From: WLNJ01 sp037131165
GTDB lineage: Bacteria; Actinomycetota; Thermoleophilia; Solirubrobacterales; Solirubrobacteraceae
Reading direction: 5' to 3'
Length of the DNA stretch: 18,227 bases
Assembly: GCA_037131165.1 (NCBI GenBank)
Contig: JBAXRO010000038.1
Coordinates: 1 to 18,227, forward strand
Positions within the stretch are counted from its first letter, which is position 1. Each line of letters starts with the position of its first letter. Below are positions 1-7,057 of this stretch, piece by piece. The position numbers and the translations under genes were made by a program. The notes under the pieces were generated by a model. It was given only the letters and a program-made list of their open reading frames with translations. It ran no database searches and was not told where the DNA came from.

Positions 1-41
1 ACCGTTGCCCAACCATGGGGCGGACGGGGCGGGGCGAGTCC

Positions 42-70
42 TTCCCGTGCGCAGGCACCGCGGGTACGCT
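42..70 (+). promoter_or_regulatory. Possible promoter of the pdh operon (leaderless)
   Basis: A TACGCT hexamer at 65-70 resembles a -10 box. A weak -35-like TTCCCG lies at 42-47 with a 17-base spacer. Transcription would begin at about 77-79, on or next to the ATG at 79, so the mRNA would be leaderless. The lack of a purine-rich ribosome site before that ATG fits this. The -35 match is poor and the window starts only 41 bases upstream, so this is tentative. Confidence 0.3.
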
Positions 71-78
71 CGCTCTTG

Positions 79-1185
79 ATGGCCGACTCACGATCCGACG
101 ACCGGCCCGGGCCCGGCCCGCCGCGAACCGGTTCGCTCCCGGAGCCTGAGACGGCGCTCGAATGGCTCTCGGCGATGCTGCTCGTCAGGCGATTCGAGGA
201 GCGGGCGGGCGAGTCGTACACGCGGGCGAAGATCGGCGGCTTCCTCCACCTTGCGATCGGCGAGGAGGCCGCAGTCGTCGGTGCCGTCAGGGCGATCCGC
301 TCGACCGACTGGCTGATCTCGACCTACCGCTCGCACGGCCACGCCCTTTCGAGGGGTACTCCGCCGAACGCCGTGATGGCGGAGCTGTTCGGCCGCACGA
401 CCGGCGCCTCGCACGGCCGCGGCGGCTCGATGCACATCTTCGACGTCGAGCGACGCTTCATGGGCGGCTGGGGGATCGTCGGCGGCAACATCCCGATCGG
501 GGCCGGCTTCGCCCTGGCCTCCTCCTACCGGGGCGACGGCGAGGCGACGCTGTGCGTGCTCGGCGACGGCGCGACCAATCAGGGCACCTTCAGCGAGACG
601 ATGAACCTCGCCGCGCTCTGGCGGCTGCCGGTCGTCTTCCTCGTCACCAACAACCGCTTCGGGATGGGCACAGCGGTCGAACGCCACTCCGCGGTGACGG
701 ATCTCGTCCGCAAGGGAGAGGGGTTCGGTGTCGAGGGTCGCCGCTGCGACGGGATGGACGTCTGCGACACCCAGTCGGCCGTTGCGGAAGCGATCGAGAT
801 CTGCCGCAGCGACCAGCGACCGATCCTCGTGGAGGCGATGACCTACCGGTTCCGCGGCCACTCGATGGCCGATCCGGAGCGATACCGCACCAAGGAACAG
901 GTCGAGGCGTGGCGCGAACGCGACCCGATCGAAGGGTTCGCGAAGCGGCTCACCGAGGCCGGGATCCTGGGCGACGACTTGCGCGAAAGACTCGACGCCG
1001 AAGCGGTCGCGGCGGTGGACGCAGCAGTCAAGTTCGCCGACAGCTCCCCGGAGCCGGCGCCCGAGAGCCTTTACAACGACGTCTACGCTCTCGGAGGCGA
1101 AGTCAAGGGCTGGCTCTCGACCGACCCGCCCGGGGTCGATCCCGGACCGCCGGCCAACGGGATCCCGTGGGAGGTTCAGCAATGA
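79..1185 (+). CDS. pdhA: Pyruvate dehydrogenase E1 component, alpha subunit
   Basis: This is the thiamine-diphosphate-binding subunit of the alpha2beta2 E1 enzyme. E1 decarboxylates pyruvate (or a related 2-oxoacid) and passes the acyl group to the lipoyl arm of E2 in the cytoplasm. At 368 residues it has the usual length. The ThDP motif is visible as GDG at residues 162-164 and the closing NN at 191-192. The conserved GRGGSMH stretch is at about 113-119 and the YRSHGH loop at about 83-88. A TTG at 76 directly precedes the ATG at 79 in frame; I chose ATG because it is the stronger codon and gives the same protein minus one residue. The stop overlaps the E1-beta start (ATGA), so the two subunits are translationally coupled. 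An acetoin or branched-chain oxoacid E1 is possible, because the substrate cannot be read from motifs alone. Confidence 0.92.
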   Translation: MADSRSDDRPGPGPPRTGSLPEPETALEWLSAMLLVRRFEERAGESYTRAKIGGFLHLAIGEEAAVVGAVRAIRSTDWLISTYRSHGHALSRGTPPNAVMAELFGRTTGASHGRGGSMHIFDVERRFMGGWGIVGGNIPIGAGFALASSYRGDGEATLCVLGDGATNQGTFSETMNLAALWRLPVVFLVTNNRFGMGTAVERHSAVTDLVRKGEGFGVEGRRCDGMDVCDTQSAVAEAIEICRSDQRPILVEAMTYRFRGHSMADPERYRTKEQVEAWRERDPIEGFAKRLTEAGILGDDLRERLDAEAVAAVDAAVKFADSSPEPAPESLYNDVYALGGEVKGWLSTDPPGVDPGPPANGIPWEVQQ

Positions 1186-2174
1186 GCGACCTGCGCTACC
1201 GAGAGGCGCTCAACCGCGCCCTGCGCGAGGAGATGCTGCGCGACCCGGACGTGTTCCTGATGGGCGAGGACATCGGCGTCTTCGACGGGGCCTTCAAGGT
1301 CACCGAGGGACTGCTCGACGAATTCGGCGACCGGCGGGTCCGCGACACCCCGATCTCCGAGAACTCGATCGTCGGCCTCGGAGTCGGGGCGGCGATGCTT
1401 GGCCTGCGTCCGGTGGTGGAACTGATGACGATCAACTTCTCGCTCTTGGCGATGGACCAGATCGTCAACCACGCAGCCCACATCAGGTACATGTTCGGCG
1501 GGGCCGTGTCGGTCCCGATGGTGATCCGCATGCCCCAGGGCGCGGGCAACCAGCTCGGACCGACCCACTCCCACTGCTTCGAGGCGCTGTACATGCACGT
1601 GCCGGGGCTGCTGGTCGCCGTGCCTTCCACCCCGGCCGACGCACTCGGCCTGCTCAAGGCCGCGATCCGCGACGACAACCCGGTCGTCTTCATCGAGCAC
1701 GAGTCGCTGTACAGCGAGCGCGGTGAGGTGCCCGACGGCGAACACCTCGTCCACTTCGGCAGCGCCGCGATCAGGCGCGAGGGCAGCGACCTGACGATCG
1801 TCGGCATCTCGCGAATGGCCCGCACCGCGGAGAAGGCCGCCGAGCGCCTCGCCGATGAACACGGCATCTCGGCCGAGGTGATCGACCCGCGGACGCTGCG
1901 CCCGCTCGACCTCGACTCGATCCTCGCCTCGCTCGCGAAGACCAACCGCTGCATGGTTGTCGAGGAGGGCTGGCCGCACGGCGGCATCGGAGCGAACATC
2001 GGCGCGCTCGTTCAGGAGCAGGGATTCGACGACCTCGATGCTCCGGTGATGCGGGTCACTGGAGCGGACGTGCCGATGCCCTACGCGAAGGCGTTGGAGC
2101 GGCTCGCCTTCCCGGACGTCGACCGGGTCGTCGCCGCGGGCCTCGAACTGATGGGAAGGACAACGGCGGCGTGA
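1182..2174 (+). CDS. pdhB: Pyruvate dehydrogenase E1 component, beta subunit
   Basis: This is the partner subunit of E1, which completes the two ThDP sites at the alpha/beta interface and contacts the subunit-binding domain of E2. The 330-residue product has normal length. The conserved GEDIGVFDGAFKVT stretch lies at residues 28-41, the PISE glutamate expected to activate ThDP at E60, and the conserved THSH histidines at about 128-131. The open frame runs upstream through the alpha gene, but the ATG at 1182 is clearly the start. It lies in the ATGA overlap with the alpha stop, has a GGGAGG ribosome site at 1169-1174 seven bases upstream, and begins exactly where family homology starts. It ends in a GTGA overlap with the E2 gene, so the three genes form one coupled operon. 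Confidence 0.92.
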   Translation: MSDLRYREALNRALREEMLRDPDVFLMGEDIGVFDGAFKVTEGLLDEFGDRRVRDTPISENSIVGLGVGAAMLGLRPVVELMTINFSLLAMDQIVNHAAHIRYMFGGAVSVPMVIRMPQGAGNQLGPTHSHCFEALYMHVPGLLVAVPSTPADALGLLKAAIRDDNPVVFIEHESLYSERGEVPDGEHLVHFGSAAIRREGSDLTIVGISRMARTAEKAAERLADEHGISAEVIDPRTLRPLDLDSILASLAKTNRCMVVEEGWPHGGIGANIGALVQEQGFDDLDAPVMRVTGADVPMPYAKALERLAFPDVDRVVAAGLELMGRTTAA

Positions 2175-3670
2175 TCGAGATCGTGATGCCGAGGCTCTCC
2201 GACTCGATGGAGGAGGGCACGATCCTCAGCTGGCTCGTAGAGGACGGCGCGATGGTGCATCGCGGCGACGAGTTGATCGAGGTCGAGACCGACAAGGCGG
2301 CGATGGTCCACGTCTCCGACGCGGACGGGATCCTCGAGATCCTCGCCCCCGAGGGTTCGACCCATCCCGTTGGCGACACGATCGGCAGGCTGCTGGCGGT
2401 CGAGGAGGCTCCCCGCCCGGTCGATGCGGGAACGGACGGCGAGCTCGCCGAGGAGGCTGCCGGGCCGGCGGCGGCCCGACCAGACGAAGGTGAAGCGACT
2501 CCCGGCGCCGGCTCCGATTCCGGCGCGCGATCGATCCCGTCGAGCGAGGGCGGCTCGACGCCCGCCGGGCGGGAGGCGAAACCGACGGCGGCCAGCGACA
2601 CCACCTCGGGCTCCGTCCTGCCTGTGGACGGCGCTCGGGAAGGTGACCTCCGGCTGCGCGACGGCCGCATCCACGCCTCGCCGGTCGCTCGCCGCCTTGC
2701 CGCGGAGCTCGGCGTGAACCTCGCGGCCGTGAGCGGCAGTGGCCCGCATGGGCGTATTGTCCGGGCCGATGTTGAAGCGGCAGCTGGAACGAGGCAACCT
2801 GGAGCGCCCGAGGTGAGCGTCGAGCCGACGACCCCTGCCCCGGCCACTGCAGCCGCCCGATCGGGAGCGCAGGCAGCTCCGTCAGCCCACCCCGACGCGC
2901 CCGCTCCGCCCGCGGCGGAGCACGCACCTGCCCCGGAGACGGACGCCGCACCCGCGGAGACCGCGGCGCCCGGCACGGCCAAGGGAGCCGTAACCCGGGT
3001 CGAGGCGACCCGCTCGCAGTCGCTGATCGCCCGCCGGATGAGCGAGTCGCGGGCGACGGTTCCGGACTTCACCCTCGAGGTGGATGTCGACGCCAGTCGC
3101 CTCGCGGACATCCGCCAGCAGCTGCGCGAACTGGCAGGCGACGGACGCGCGCCGACGGTGGGCGACCTCGTCACCCGGGCATGTGCGCTTTCGCTGCGCG
3201 ATCACCCGCAAGTCAACGGCGCTTGGCGCGACGGCGGGTTCGAGCACTACGAGCGGATCAACGTCGGTGTGGCGGTCGCCACTGACGATGGCCTGGTCGT
3301 GCCGGTGATCTTCGACGCCGACAGCAAGGACGTCCACGAGATCGCCGAGGAGACGGCGCACCTGGCGACCCGAGCGAGAGAGGGCACGATCACCCCACCG
3401 GAACTCTCGGGAGGGACATTCTCGATCTCGAACCTCGGGATGTTCGGGGTCGACCGATTCACCGCAGTGATCAACCCGCCGCAGTCGGCGATCCTCGCCG
3501 TCGGGGCAATGCGGGAGGTGCCGGTAGTGCATGACGGCGAGGTGATCCCAGGCAGCGTCATGACCCTGACTCTCGCTGTCGACCACCGCGCGATCTACGG
3601 CGCTCAGGCGGCGAAGTTCCTCTCGTCGGTGCGTGACCGACTTGCCGCACCGGCAGCGCTGCTCGGCTGA
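2171..3670 (+). CDS. pdhC: Dihydrolipoamide acyltransferase E2 of the pyruvate dehydrogenase complex
   Basis: This is the core enzyme of the complex: it carries the lipoyl arm and transfers the acyl group to CoA. The 499 residues show one lipoyl domain (1-77) with the modified lysine in ETDKA (K42), then an acidic/Pro-Ala linker. A peripheral subunit-binding domain follows at about 168-205 (HASPVARRLAAELGV...GRI). A second Ala-Pro linker spans about 206-272, and the acetyltransferase domain about 273-499. The catalytic histidine is H472 in DHRAIYG. Most E2 enzymes have Asp where this one has Tyr; a YG version is known to me from plastid and cyanobacterial E2. The GTG start overlaps the E1-beta stop by four bases. 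No E3 (lipoamide dehydrogenase) gene is in the window. The lipB and lipA genes about 1 kb downstream make the cofactor for K42. Confidence 0.92.
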   Translation: MIEIVMPRLSDSMEEGTILSWLVEDGAMVHRGDELIEVETDKAAMVHVSDADGILEILAPEGSTHPVGDTIGRLLAVEEAPRPVDAGTDGELAEEAAGPAAARPDEGEATPGAGSDSGARSIPSSEGGSTPAGREAKPTAASDTTSGSVLPVDGAREGDLRLRDGRIHASPVARRLAAELGVNLAAVSGSGPHGRIVRADVEAAAGTRQPGAPEVSVEPTTPAPATAAARSGAQAAPSAHPDAPAPPAAEHAPAPETDAAPAETAAPGTAKGAVTRVEATRSQSLIARRMSESRATVPDFTLEVDVDASRLADIRQQLRELAGDGRAPTVGDLVTRACALSLRDHPQVNGAWRDGGFEHYERINVGVAVATDDGLVVPVIFDADSKDVHEIAEETAHLATRAREGTITPPELSGGTFSISNLGMFGVDRFTAVINPPQSAILAVGAMREVPVVHDGEVIPGSVMTLTLAVDHRAIYGAQAAKFLSSVRDRLAAPAALLG

Positions 3671-3733
3671 GGCAAGGCCACCGGCAAGGCTCGGTCCCGT
3701 GGAATGTCGCTCCGCGAACCGCGAGTGGGTCCG

Positions 3734-4261
3734 TCAGGTTCGAAGGCCCTTCGGGACGGGCGGAGGCTCGGAAGCGATCTGCGGCGGCGGTATTGGGGAG
3801 CAGCCTGGTACCCGGGAGTTGGTCCTGAAGAGACAGGCAATCCGACCTTTGGGCCGTGCTGCGGATGGCGCCACAAGGCCGCGGTATCCCGCCTGCCACA
3901 GTCGCTCACCAACCTCCTGAAATGCTGGCCACTCACTGGCCTGCGGCCGGGGGAGACGCAGGCCGAGGTGACGAAGGGACGCCTCGGCAGTCAGGGCGGC
4001 AAGCGCTCGGAGCTCGAGCTCCCAGCGCCAGAGCTCTCGCGGCAGCAGTCGACCAGGTGGGACGCCCGCAGCGGCCAGGGACCGATACCACTCGGCCCAA
4101 GCGGTCTCCGCGCTGTCCGCCAGGTAGAGGGCACCGACGACGGAGCCGCGCTGCCAGCGATTGTCCGCCGGATCGCTCGGCATGGCCTGAGGATCGATGC
4201 CGGCGGGCACCTGCCTGAACCAGATCCCCTTGCCTTGGAGGGTTTCGAAGTCGAGTGGCAA
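3734..4261 (-). CDS. RES-domain toxin of a toxin-antitoxin pair
   Basis: This is a RES-family toxin. Characterised members deplete or phosphorolyse cellular NAD+ and are neutralised by Xre/MbcA-type antitoxins. The 175-residue protein has the family pattern: an early WFR segment (residues 14-16), GALYLAD followed by the WAEWYR helix (about 43-59), and near the end ASEWPAFQEVGERLWQAGYRGLVAPSAA with a serine, then CLFRTN. The last 25 or so residues are Pro-rich and not conserved-looking. The start is a TTG five bases after the antitoxin stop with no evident ribosome site, so translation is probably coupled to the antitoxin and kept lower. It is convergent with pdhC, leaving only 63 bases between the two stops. 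Assignment to the RES family is fairly sure; activity is inferred from the family. Confidence 0.85.
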   Translation of the reverse strand: MPLDFETLQGKGIWFRQVPAGIDPQAMPSDPADNRWQRGSVVGALYLADSAETAWAEWYRSLAAAGVPPGRLLPRELWRWELELRALAALTAEASLRHLGLRLPRPQASEWPAFQEVGERLWQAGYRGLVAPSAARPKGRIACLFRTNSRVPGCSPIPPPQIASEPPPVPKGLRT

Positions 4262-4266
4262 CCGGG

Positions 4267-4605
4267 TCAGGAAGCGCCCGGATCCTCGAGGCTCGCGATC
4301 ACGCGCGACACTCGGCGGTACTCACCCGCGGCGATTACCTCGAGTGGCTTGTCATCCTCGAGCGAGGGGATCGGCTTGTTCATCCAGACCGCTATGTAGT
4401 CGCGATCGAGGAGATTCGAGAGCCGCTCGACCATCGCCGATAGCTCAACGAGCCGGTCGGCTCGCTCTCCGGATGGACTCCGGTCTTGGCGCAGCCACGA
4501 GCGAACGGTCGACTCGTCGACGTTGGTCGCCTTCGCAATGTCGCGGGCACTCAACCCCGAGACCTGTTGGATGTGGCGGACTTCCGATGCAAGAGCGGTG
4601 GCCAT
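4267..4605 (-). CDS. Xre/MbcA/ParS-type antitoxin
   Basis: This is the antitoxin and likely autorepressor for the RES toxin that follows it on the same strand. The 112 residues have an N-terminal helix-turn-helix (about 15-45, with SARDIAKATNVDESTVRSWL). The C-terminal half is of the DUF2384/MbcA type: LSNLLDRDYIAVWMNKPIPSL, then PLEVIAAGEYRRVSRVI. In this family the C-terminal tail enters the toxin active site. I chose the ATG at 4605 because homology starts there and a strong -35/-10 pair ends just upstream. The frame stays open to about 4998 on this strand, but that extension overlaps lipB and reads like non-coding sequence. The stop lies five bases before the toxin TTG, so the pair is one bicistronic unit. 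Confidence 0.88.
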   Translation of the reverse strand: MATALASEVRHIQQVSGLSARDIAKATNVDESTVRSWLRQDRSPSGERADRLVELSAMVERLSNLLDRDYIAVWMNKPIPSLEDDKPLEVIAAGEYRRVSRVIASLEDPGAS

Positions 4606-4611
4606 TGCTTG

Positions 4612-4640
4612 ATCGTACCCCACCTGAGCGCATCTGTCAC
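4612..4640 (-). promoter_or_regulatory. Promoter of the RES/Xre operon (predicted leaderless)
   Basis: Read on the minus strand, GTGACA (4640-4635) and TACGAT (4617-4612) form a -35/-10 pair with an exact 17-base spacer. The expected start of transcription, about seven bases past the -10, falls on the ATG at 4605. This predicts a leaderless antitoxin mRNA. Confidence 0.55.
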
Positions 4641-4648
4641 GTATCTGT
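4629..4648. promoter_or_regulatory. Direct-repeat operator overlapping the antitoxin -35 box
   Basis: Two near-identical 9-mers, CGCATCTGT (4629-4637) and CGTATCTGT (4640-4648), differ at one base and lie 11 bases apart, one helical turn. Together they cover the -35 box of the antitoxin promoter. A tandem site on one face of the DNA at this position fits autorepression by the HTH antitoxin; the binding itself is inference. Confidence 0.4.
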
Positions 4649-4747
4649 AACGCTTTCGGGGCACTTTTGTAACCGATCGCGGTTGGCTTGCGCGTAAACA
4701 TCCCCGCCCTCCCGGAACCGGCGCTCCGTCTGGCATCCTGAGAGGTG

Positions 4748-5461
4748 ATGAGCGTCAACGGTGAGCTGTGGACTTGCCGCCTCGGGACGATCCCGTGGGC
4801 CGAAGCCCTTGCGATGCAGGAGCGGGTCCGGGACCTGCGCCAACGCGACGAGATCGCCGACGTGCTGCTGCTGCTCGAGCACCCGCCGACCGTGACGCTC
4901 GGCCGTCGGGCTGACGAGTCGGAGATCCCCGCCGGGCGCGATTGGCTCGAAGGCCGCGGCATCGCCGTCCACGACGCCGATCGCGGCGGCAAGGTCACCT
5001 GCCACGAACCGGGCCAACTCGTCGGCTACCCGGTGATGCGCACCGACGACGTCACCGAATTCGTCAGGCGGATCGAGCGCTCCGTGATCGCCTCGCTGGC
5101 CGAGGCCGGAGTTGAGTCGGCGACCCGCGAGGGACTGACCGGCGTCTGGTGCGAGGACCGCAAGATCGGCTCGATCGGCATCCACGTGCAGCGCGGGGTG
5201 ACGACGCACGGCTTCTCGATCAACTGCGACAACGACCTCTCGACCTTCGCCGAGGTCGTCCCCTGCGGCCTGCCCGGCGTACGGATGACATCGGTCGCGC
5301 TTGAGGGAGGCGAGTCCGGAGTCGCCTGCCTGCGCCACCGGGTCGGCCACGCCTTCGCCCGCGAGCACGGCCTGCTCCAGAGGCTCGTCACCCCGGCGAA
5401 GCTCGGCCTCGACGCCCCGATCGCCTCGGCGACTCCGTGCCCGACCGCGGTGGCCGCGTGA
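4748..5461 (+). CDS. lipB: Octanoyl-[acyl carrier protein]:protein octanoyltransferase LipB
   Basis: LipB moves octanoyl groups from acyl carrier protein to lipoyl domains such as that of the E2 encoded upstream; LipA then adds the sulfurs. The 237-residue protein has family landmarks: LLLEHPPTVTLGRR (41-54), RGGKVT (79-84), the catalytic lysine K139 in KIGSIGIHV, THGFSINC (153-160) and the catalytic cysteine C173 in VPCG. The usual H-G-P-G-Q loop reads H-E-P-G-Q (H86-E87), a notable substitution. GTG at 4745 and ATG at 4748 are adjacent in-frame starts; I use the ATG. AGAGG at 4741-4745 is very close to either. The stop overlaps the lipA start by four bases (GTGA). Confidence 0.92.
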   Translation: MSVNGELWTCRLGTIPWAEALAMQERVRDLRQRDEIADVLLLLEHPPTVTLGRRADESEIPAGRDWLEGRGIAVHDADRGGKVTCHEPGQLVGYPVMRTDDVTEFVRRIERSVIASLAEAGVESATREGLTGVWCEDRKIGSIGIHVQRGVTTHGFSINCDNDLSTFAEVVPCGLPGVRMTSVALEGGESGVACLRHRVGHAFAREHGLLQRLVTPAKLGLDAPIASATPCPTAVAA

Positions 5462-6456
5462 GCACGACCGACGAGGGAACGCAGGACGGGCGTCGCCTCC
5501 AGACCCGCTCGCGCGCGAACCCCGGCGGGATGGACGTGCTCGACGTGCTTGGCACCGAGGTAAAGCCGCTGCGCACGCGCAAGCCGCCGTGGTTCAAGGT
5601 GCCGCCGCCAGGGGGCGAGCGCTACCGCGAGCTGCGCGGGCTGATCCGGGACGAAAACCTCCACACCGTCTGCCAGGAGGCCGCTTGCCCGAACGTCGGC
5701 GAATGCTGGGAGCGGGGCACCGCGACCTTCATGATCCACGGCGACACTTGCACGAGGCGCTGCGGCTTCTGCAACGTCAGGACCGGCAAGCCGACCTGGA
5801 ACGACCCGCTCGAACCGGCTCGCGTGGCCCGCGCGATCGCGAAGATGGGCCTGCGCCACGCAGTGATCACCTCGGTCGACCGCGACGACCTGCCGGACCT
5901 CGGCGCCGGCGTCTGGGCCGCGACGATCAGGGAGGTCCGCAGGCAGTCGCCGCAGACGAAGGTCGAGGTCCTCACGCCCGACTTCCGCGGCGAGGAGATG
6001 CCGCTGGCAAGGGTGCTGGGCGAGCGGCCCGACGTCTTCAACCACAACGTCGAGGTCGCACCGCGGCTCTACTCGGTCGCGCGCCGCGGATCGACTTGGC
6101 AGCGCTCGCTCAGGGTCCTGTGGAACGCGAAGCAGATCGCAGGCGACGAGGTGACGACCAAGTCGGGCCTGATGGTCGGGCTCGGTGAGAGCTTCGAGGA
6201 GATGGTCGACGCTCTCTCTCAACTGCGCGAGAACGACGTCCAGGTGATCACGATCGGCCAGTACCTGCGCCCGACCGAGAACCACCTGCCTGTCGTTCGC
6301 TGGTGGGAGCCGGCGGAGTTCGACGAACTCGCGAGGATCGGCCACGAGATGGGGTTCGAACATGTGGCGGCAGGGCCGCTGGTGCGCTCGAGCTACCACG
6401 CCGACGAGCACGTCCGCCAGGAACTCCCGGGCAGCGGCCCGCTCGCAGCGGCGTGA
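5458..6456 (+). CDS. lipA: Lipoyl synthase LipA (radical SAM)
   Basis: LipA inserts two sulfur atoms into protein-bound octanoyl groups to form lipoyl cofactors. The 332 residues carry both iron-sulfur sites. The auxiliary cluster cysteines are C72, C77 and C83 (VCQEAACPNVGEC), the radical-SAM CxxxCxxC is at C98, C102 and C105, and the RSSY motif that supplies the serine ligand is at about 310-313. The GTG at 5458 overlaps the lipB stop. An upstream in-frame ATG at 5437 would add seven residues inside lipB; I prefer the coupled GTG. The first 40 or so residues are a polar, basic extension before the conserved KPPWFKV. Together with lipB this gene serves the pyruvate dehydrogenase E2 a few genes upstream. 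Confidence 0.95.
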   Translation: MSTTDEGTQDGRRLQTRSRANPGGMDVLDVLGTEVKPLRTRKPPWFKVPPPGGERYRELRGLIRDENLHTVCQEAACPNVGECWERGTATFMIHGDTCTRRCGFCNVRTGKPTWNDPLEPARVARAIAKMGLRHAVITSVDRDDLPDLGAGVWAATIREVRRQSPQTKVEVLTPDFRGEEMPLARVLGERPDVFNHNVEVAPRLYSVARRGSTWQRSLRVLWNAKQIAGDEVTTKSGLMVGLGESFEEMVDALSQLRENDVQVITIGQYLRPTENHLPVVRWWEPAEFDELARIGHEMGFEHVAAGPLVRSSYHADEHVRQELPGSGPLAAA

Positions 6457-6884
6457 TGATCCCGATCCGCGACGACCTCCACAGCGGAAGCGCTCCCGCC
6501 ACGGCGCTCGTTATCGCCGGTGCACTGCTGATCGGCGGCGTGGCCGTCCCGGGCGGGAGCTTGTGGGTTGGCCTGCTCGCCGCCTTCGGCGGCTACCTCT
6601 ACGCCCCGAGCCTCGTCAGGGAACTCGGGCCGTTGCCGGCCTTCGGGATCGCCGCTGTCGGCGCGATCGCGGCCGGTGCGCTCGCCGCATCACAGGCAGC
6701 CCAACCCGGTCCGTGGGCGGCCCTCGCAGCGACCTTCGCTCTGATCATCGTCCACCTTGCCCGTCACCCCCGGGCGAGGATGCTGGCCCTGATCGCTCTC
6801 CCGTACAGGGCGAGCCTCGGTGAGATGCCGAGCTGGGTCGCTGCCCTGATCTGGCTCGCGCTCGCGGCGCTGGCGGTGAGCTGA
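6456..6884 (+). CDS. Rhomboid-like membrane protein without an evident catalytic serine
   Basis: This is a 142-residue hydrophobic protein with about five membrane segments (near residues 15-32, 36-54, 60-80, 86-102 and 127-141). The opening MIPIRDD is the typical start of many bacterial rhomboid proteases. The segment PRARMLALIALPYRASLGEMPSWVAALIW resembles the central part of actinobacterial rhomboids. The GxSG catalytic serine motif is absent and the protein is short for the family, which suggests a degenerate or repurposed rhomboid fold. The ATG at 6456 overlaps the last base of the lipA stop (TGATG); a GTG at 6453 would add one residue. Being in the lipA operon is positional evidence only. 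Family assignment is tentative, but a real membrane protein is likely. Confidence 0.6.
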   Translation: MIPIRDDLHSGSAPATALVIAGALLIGGVAVPGGSLWVGLLAAFGGYLYAPSLVRELGPLPAFGIAAVGAIAAGALAASQAAQPGPWAALAATFALIIVHLARHPRARMLALIALPYRASLGEMPSWVAALIWLALAALAVS

Positions 6885-6886
6885 CG

Positions 6887-7057
6887 GTGCGCCTCGCAGT
6901 CGGACTGGTGACGGTCATCTCCGCCCTTGTGCTCGGGGTGCTCACGATCCTCTCGATCAAGGCCGCGGGCGGCCTCGACATCCTTTCCGTGACCTCACTG
7001 TTCGTCGTCCTGCTCTTCCTGCTGGCAGGGATCGGGGCTCTCCGGTCCGAGCGGTGA
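6887..7057 (+). CDS. Small two-helix membrane protein, 56 residues
   Basis: This small gene starts with GTG two bases after the preceding stop, and its own stop overlaps the next GTG by four bases (GTGA), filling the operon gap exactly. The product has two predicted membrane helices (about residues 3-23 and 35-52), a short loop containing KAAGGLD, and a charged C-terminus (RSER). I do not recognise a family. The exact fit between two coupled genes and the two hydrophobic segments in one frame argue that it is translated. It may assist the neighbouring membrane protein or carboxypeptidase, but nothing shows this directly. Confidence 0.6.
   Translation: MRLAVGLVTVISALVLGVLTILSIKAAGGLDILSVTSLFVVLLFLLAGIGALRSER

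Noticed and set aside
88..1182. Long minus-strand open frame opposite pdhA
   Set aside because: It mirrors the codon structure of a clear enzyme gene, has Arg/Asp/Val-biased composition and no recognisable domain; high-GC antisense frames of this kind are expected.
2056..3174. Minus-strand frame rich in Ser/Ala/Arg opposite pdhC
   Set aside because: It is the antisense of the Ala-Pro linkers of E2; no start signal or domain.
3741..3753. CGAAGG/CCTTCG dyad as terminator of the pdh operon
   Set aside because: Only one base separates the arms, it sits inside the toxin 3' coding end and no T tract follows; too weak to call.
4267..4998. Longer 243-residue form of the antitoxin
   Set aside because: The extra N-terminus would run through the promoter and into lipB on the other strand and has no family similarity; 4605 fits homology and promoter.
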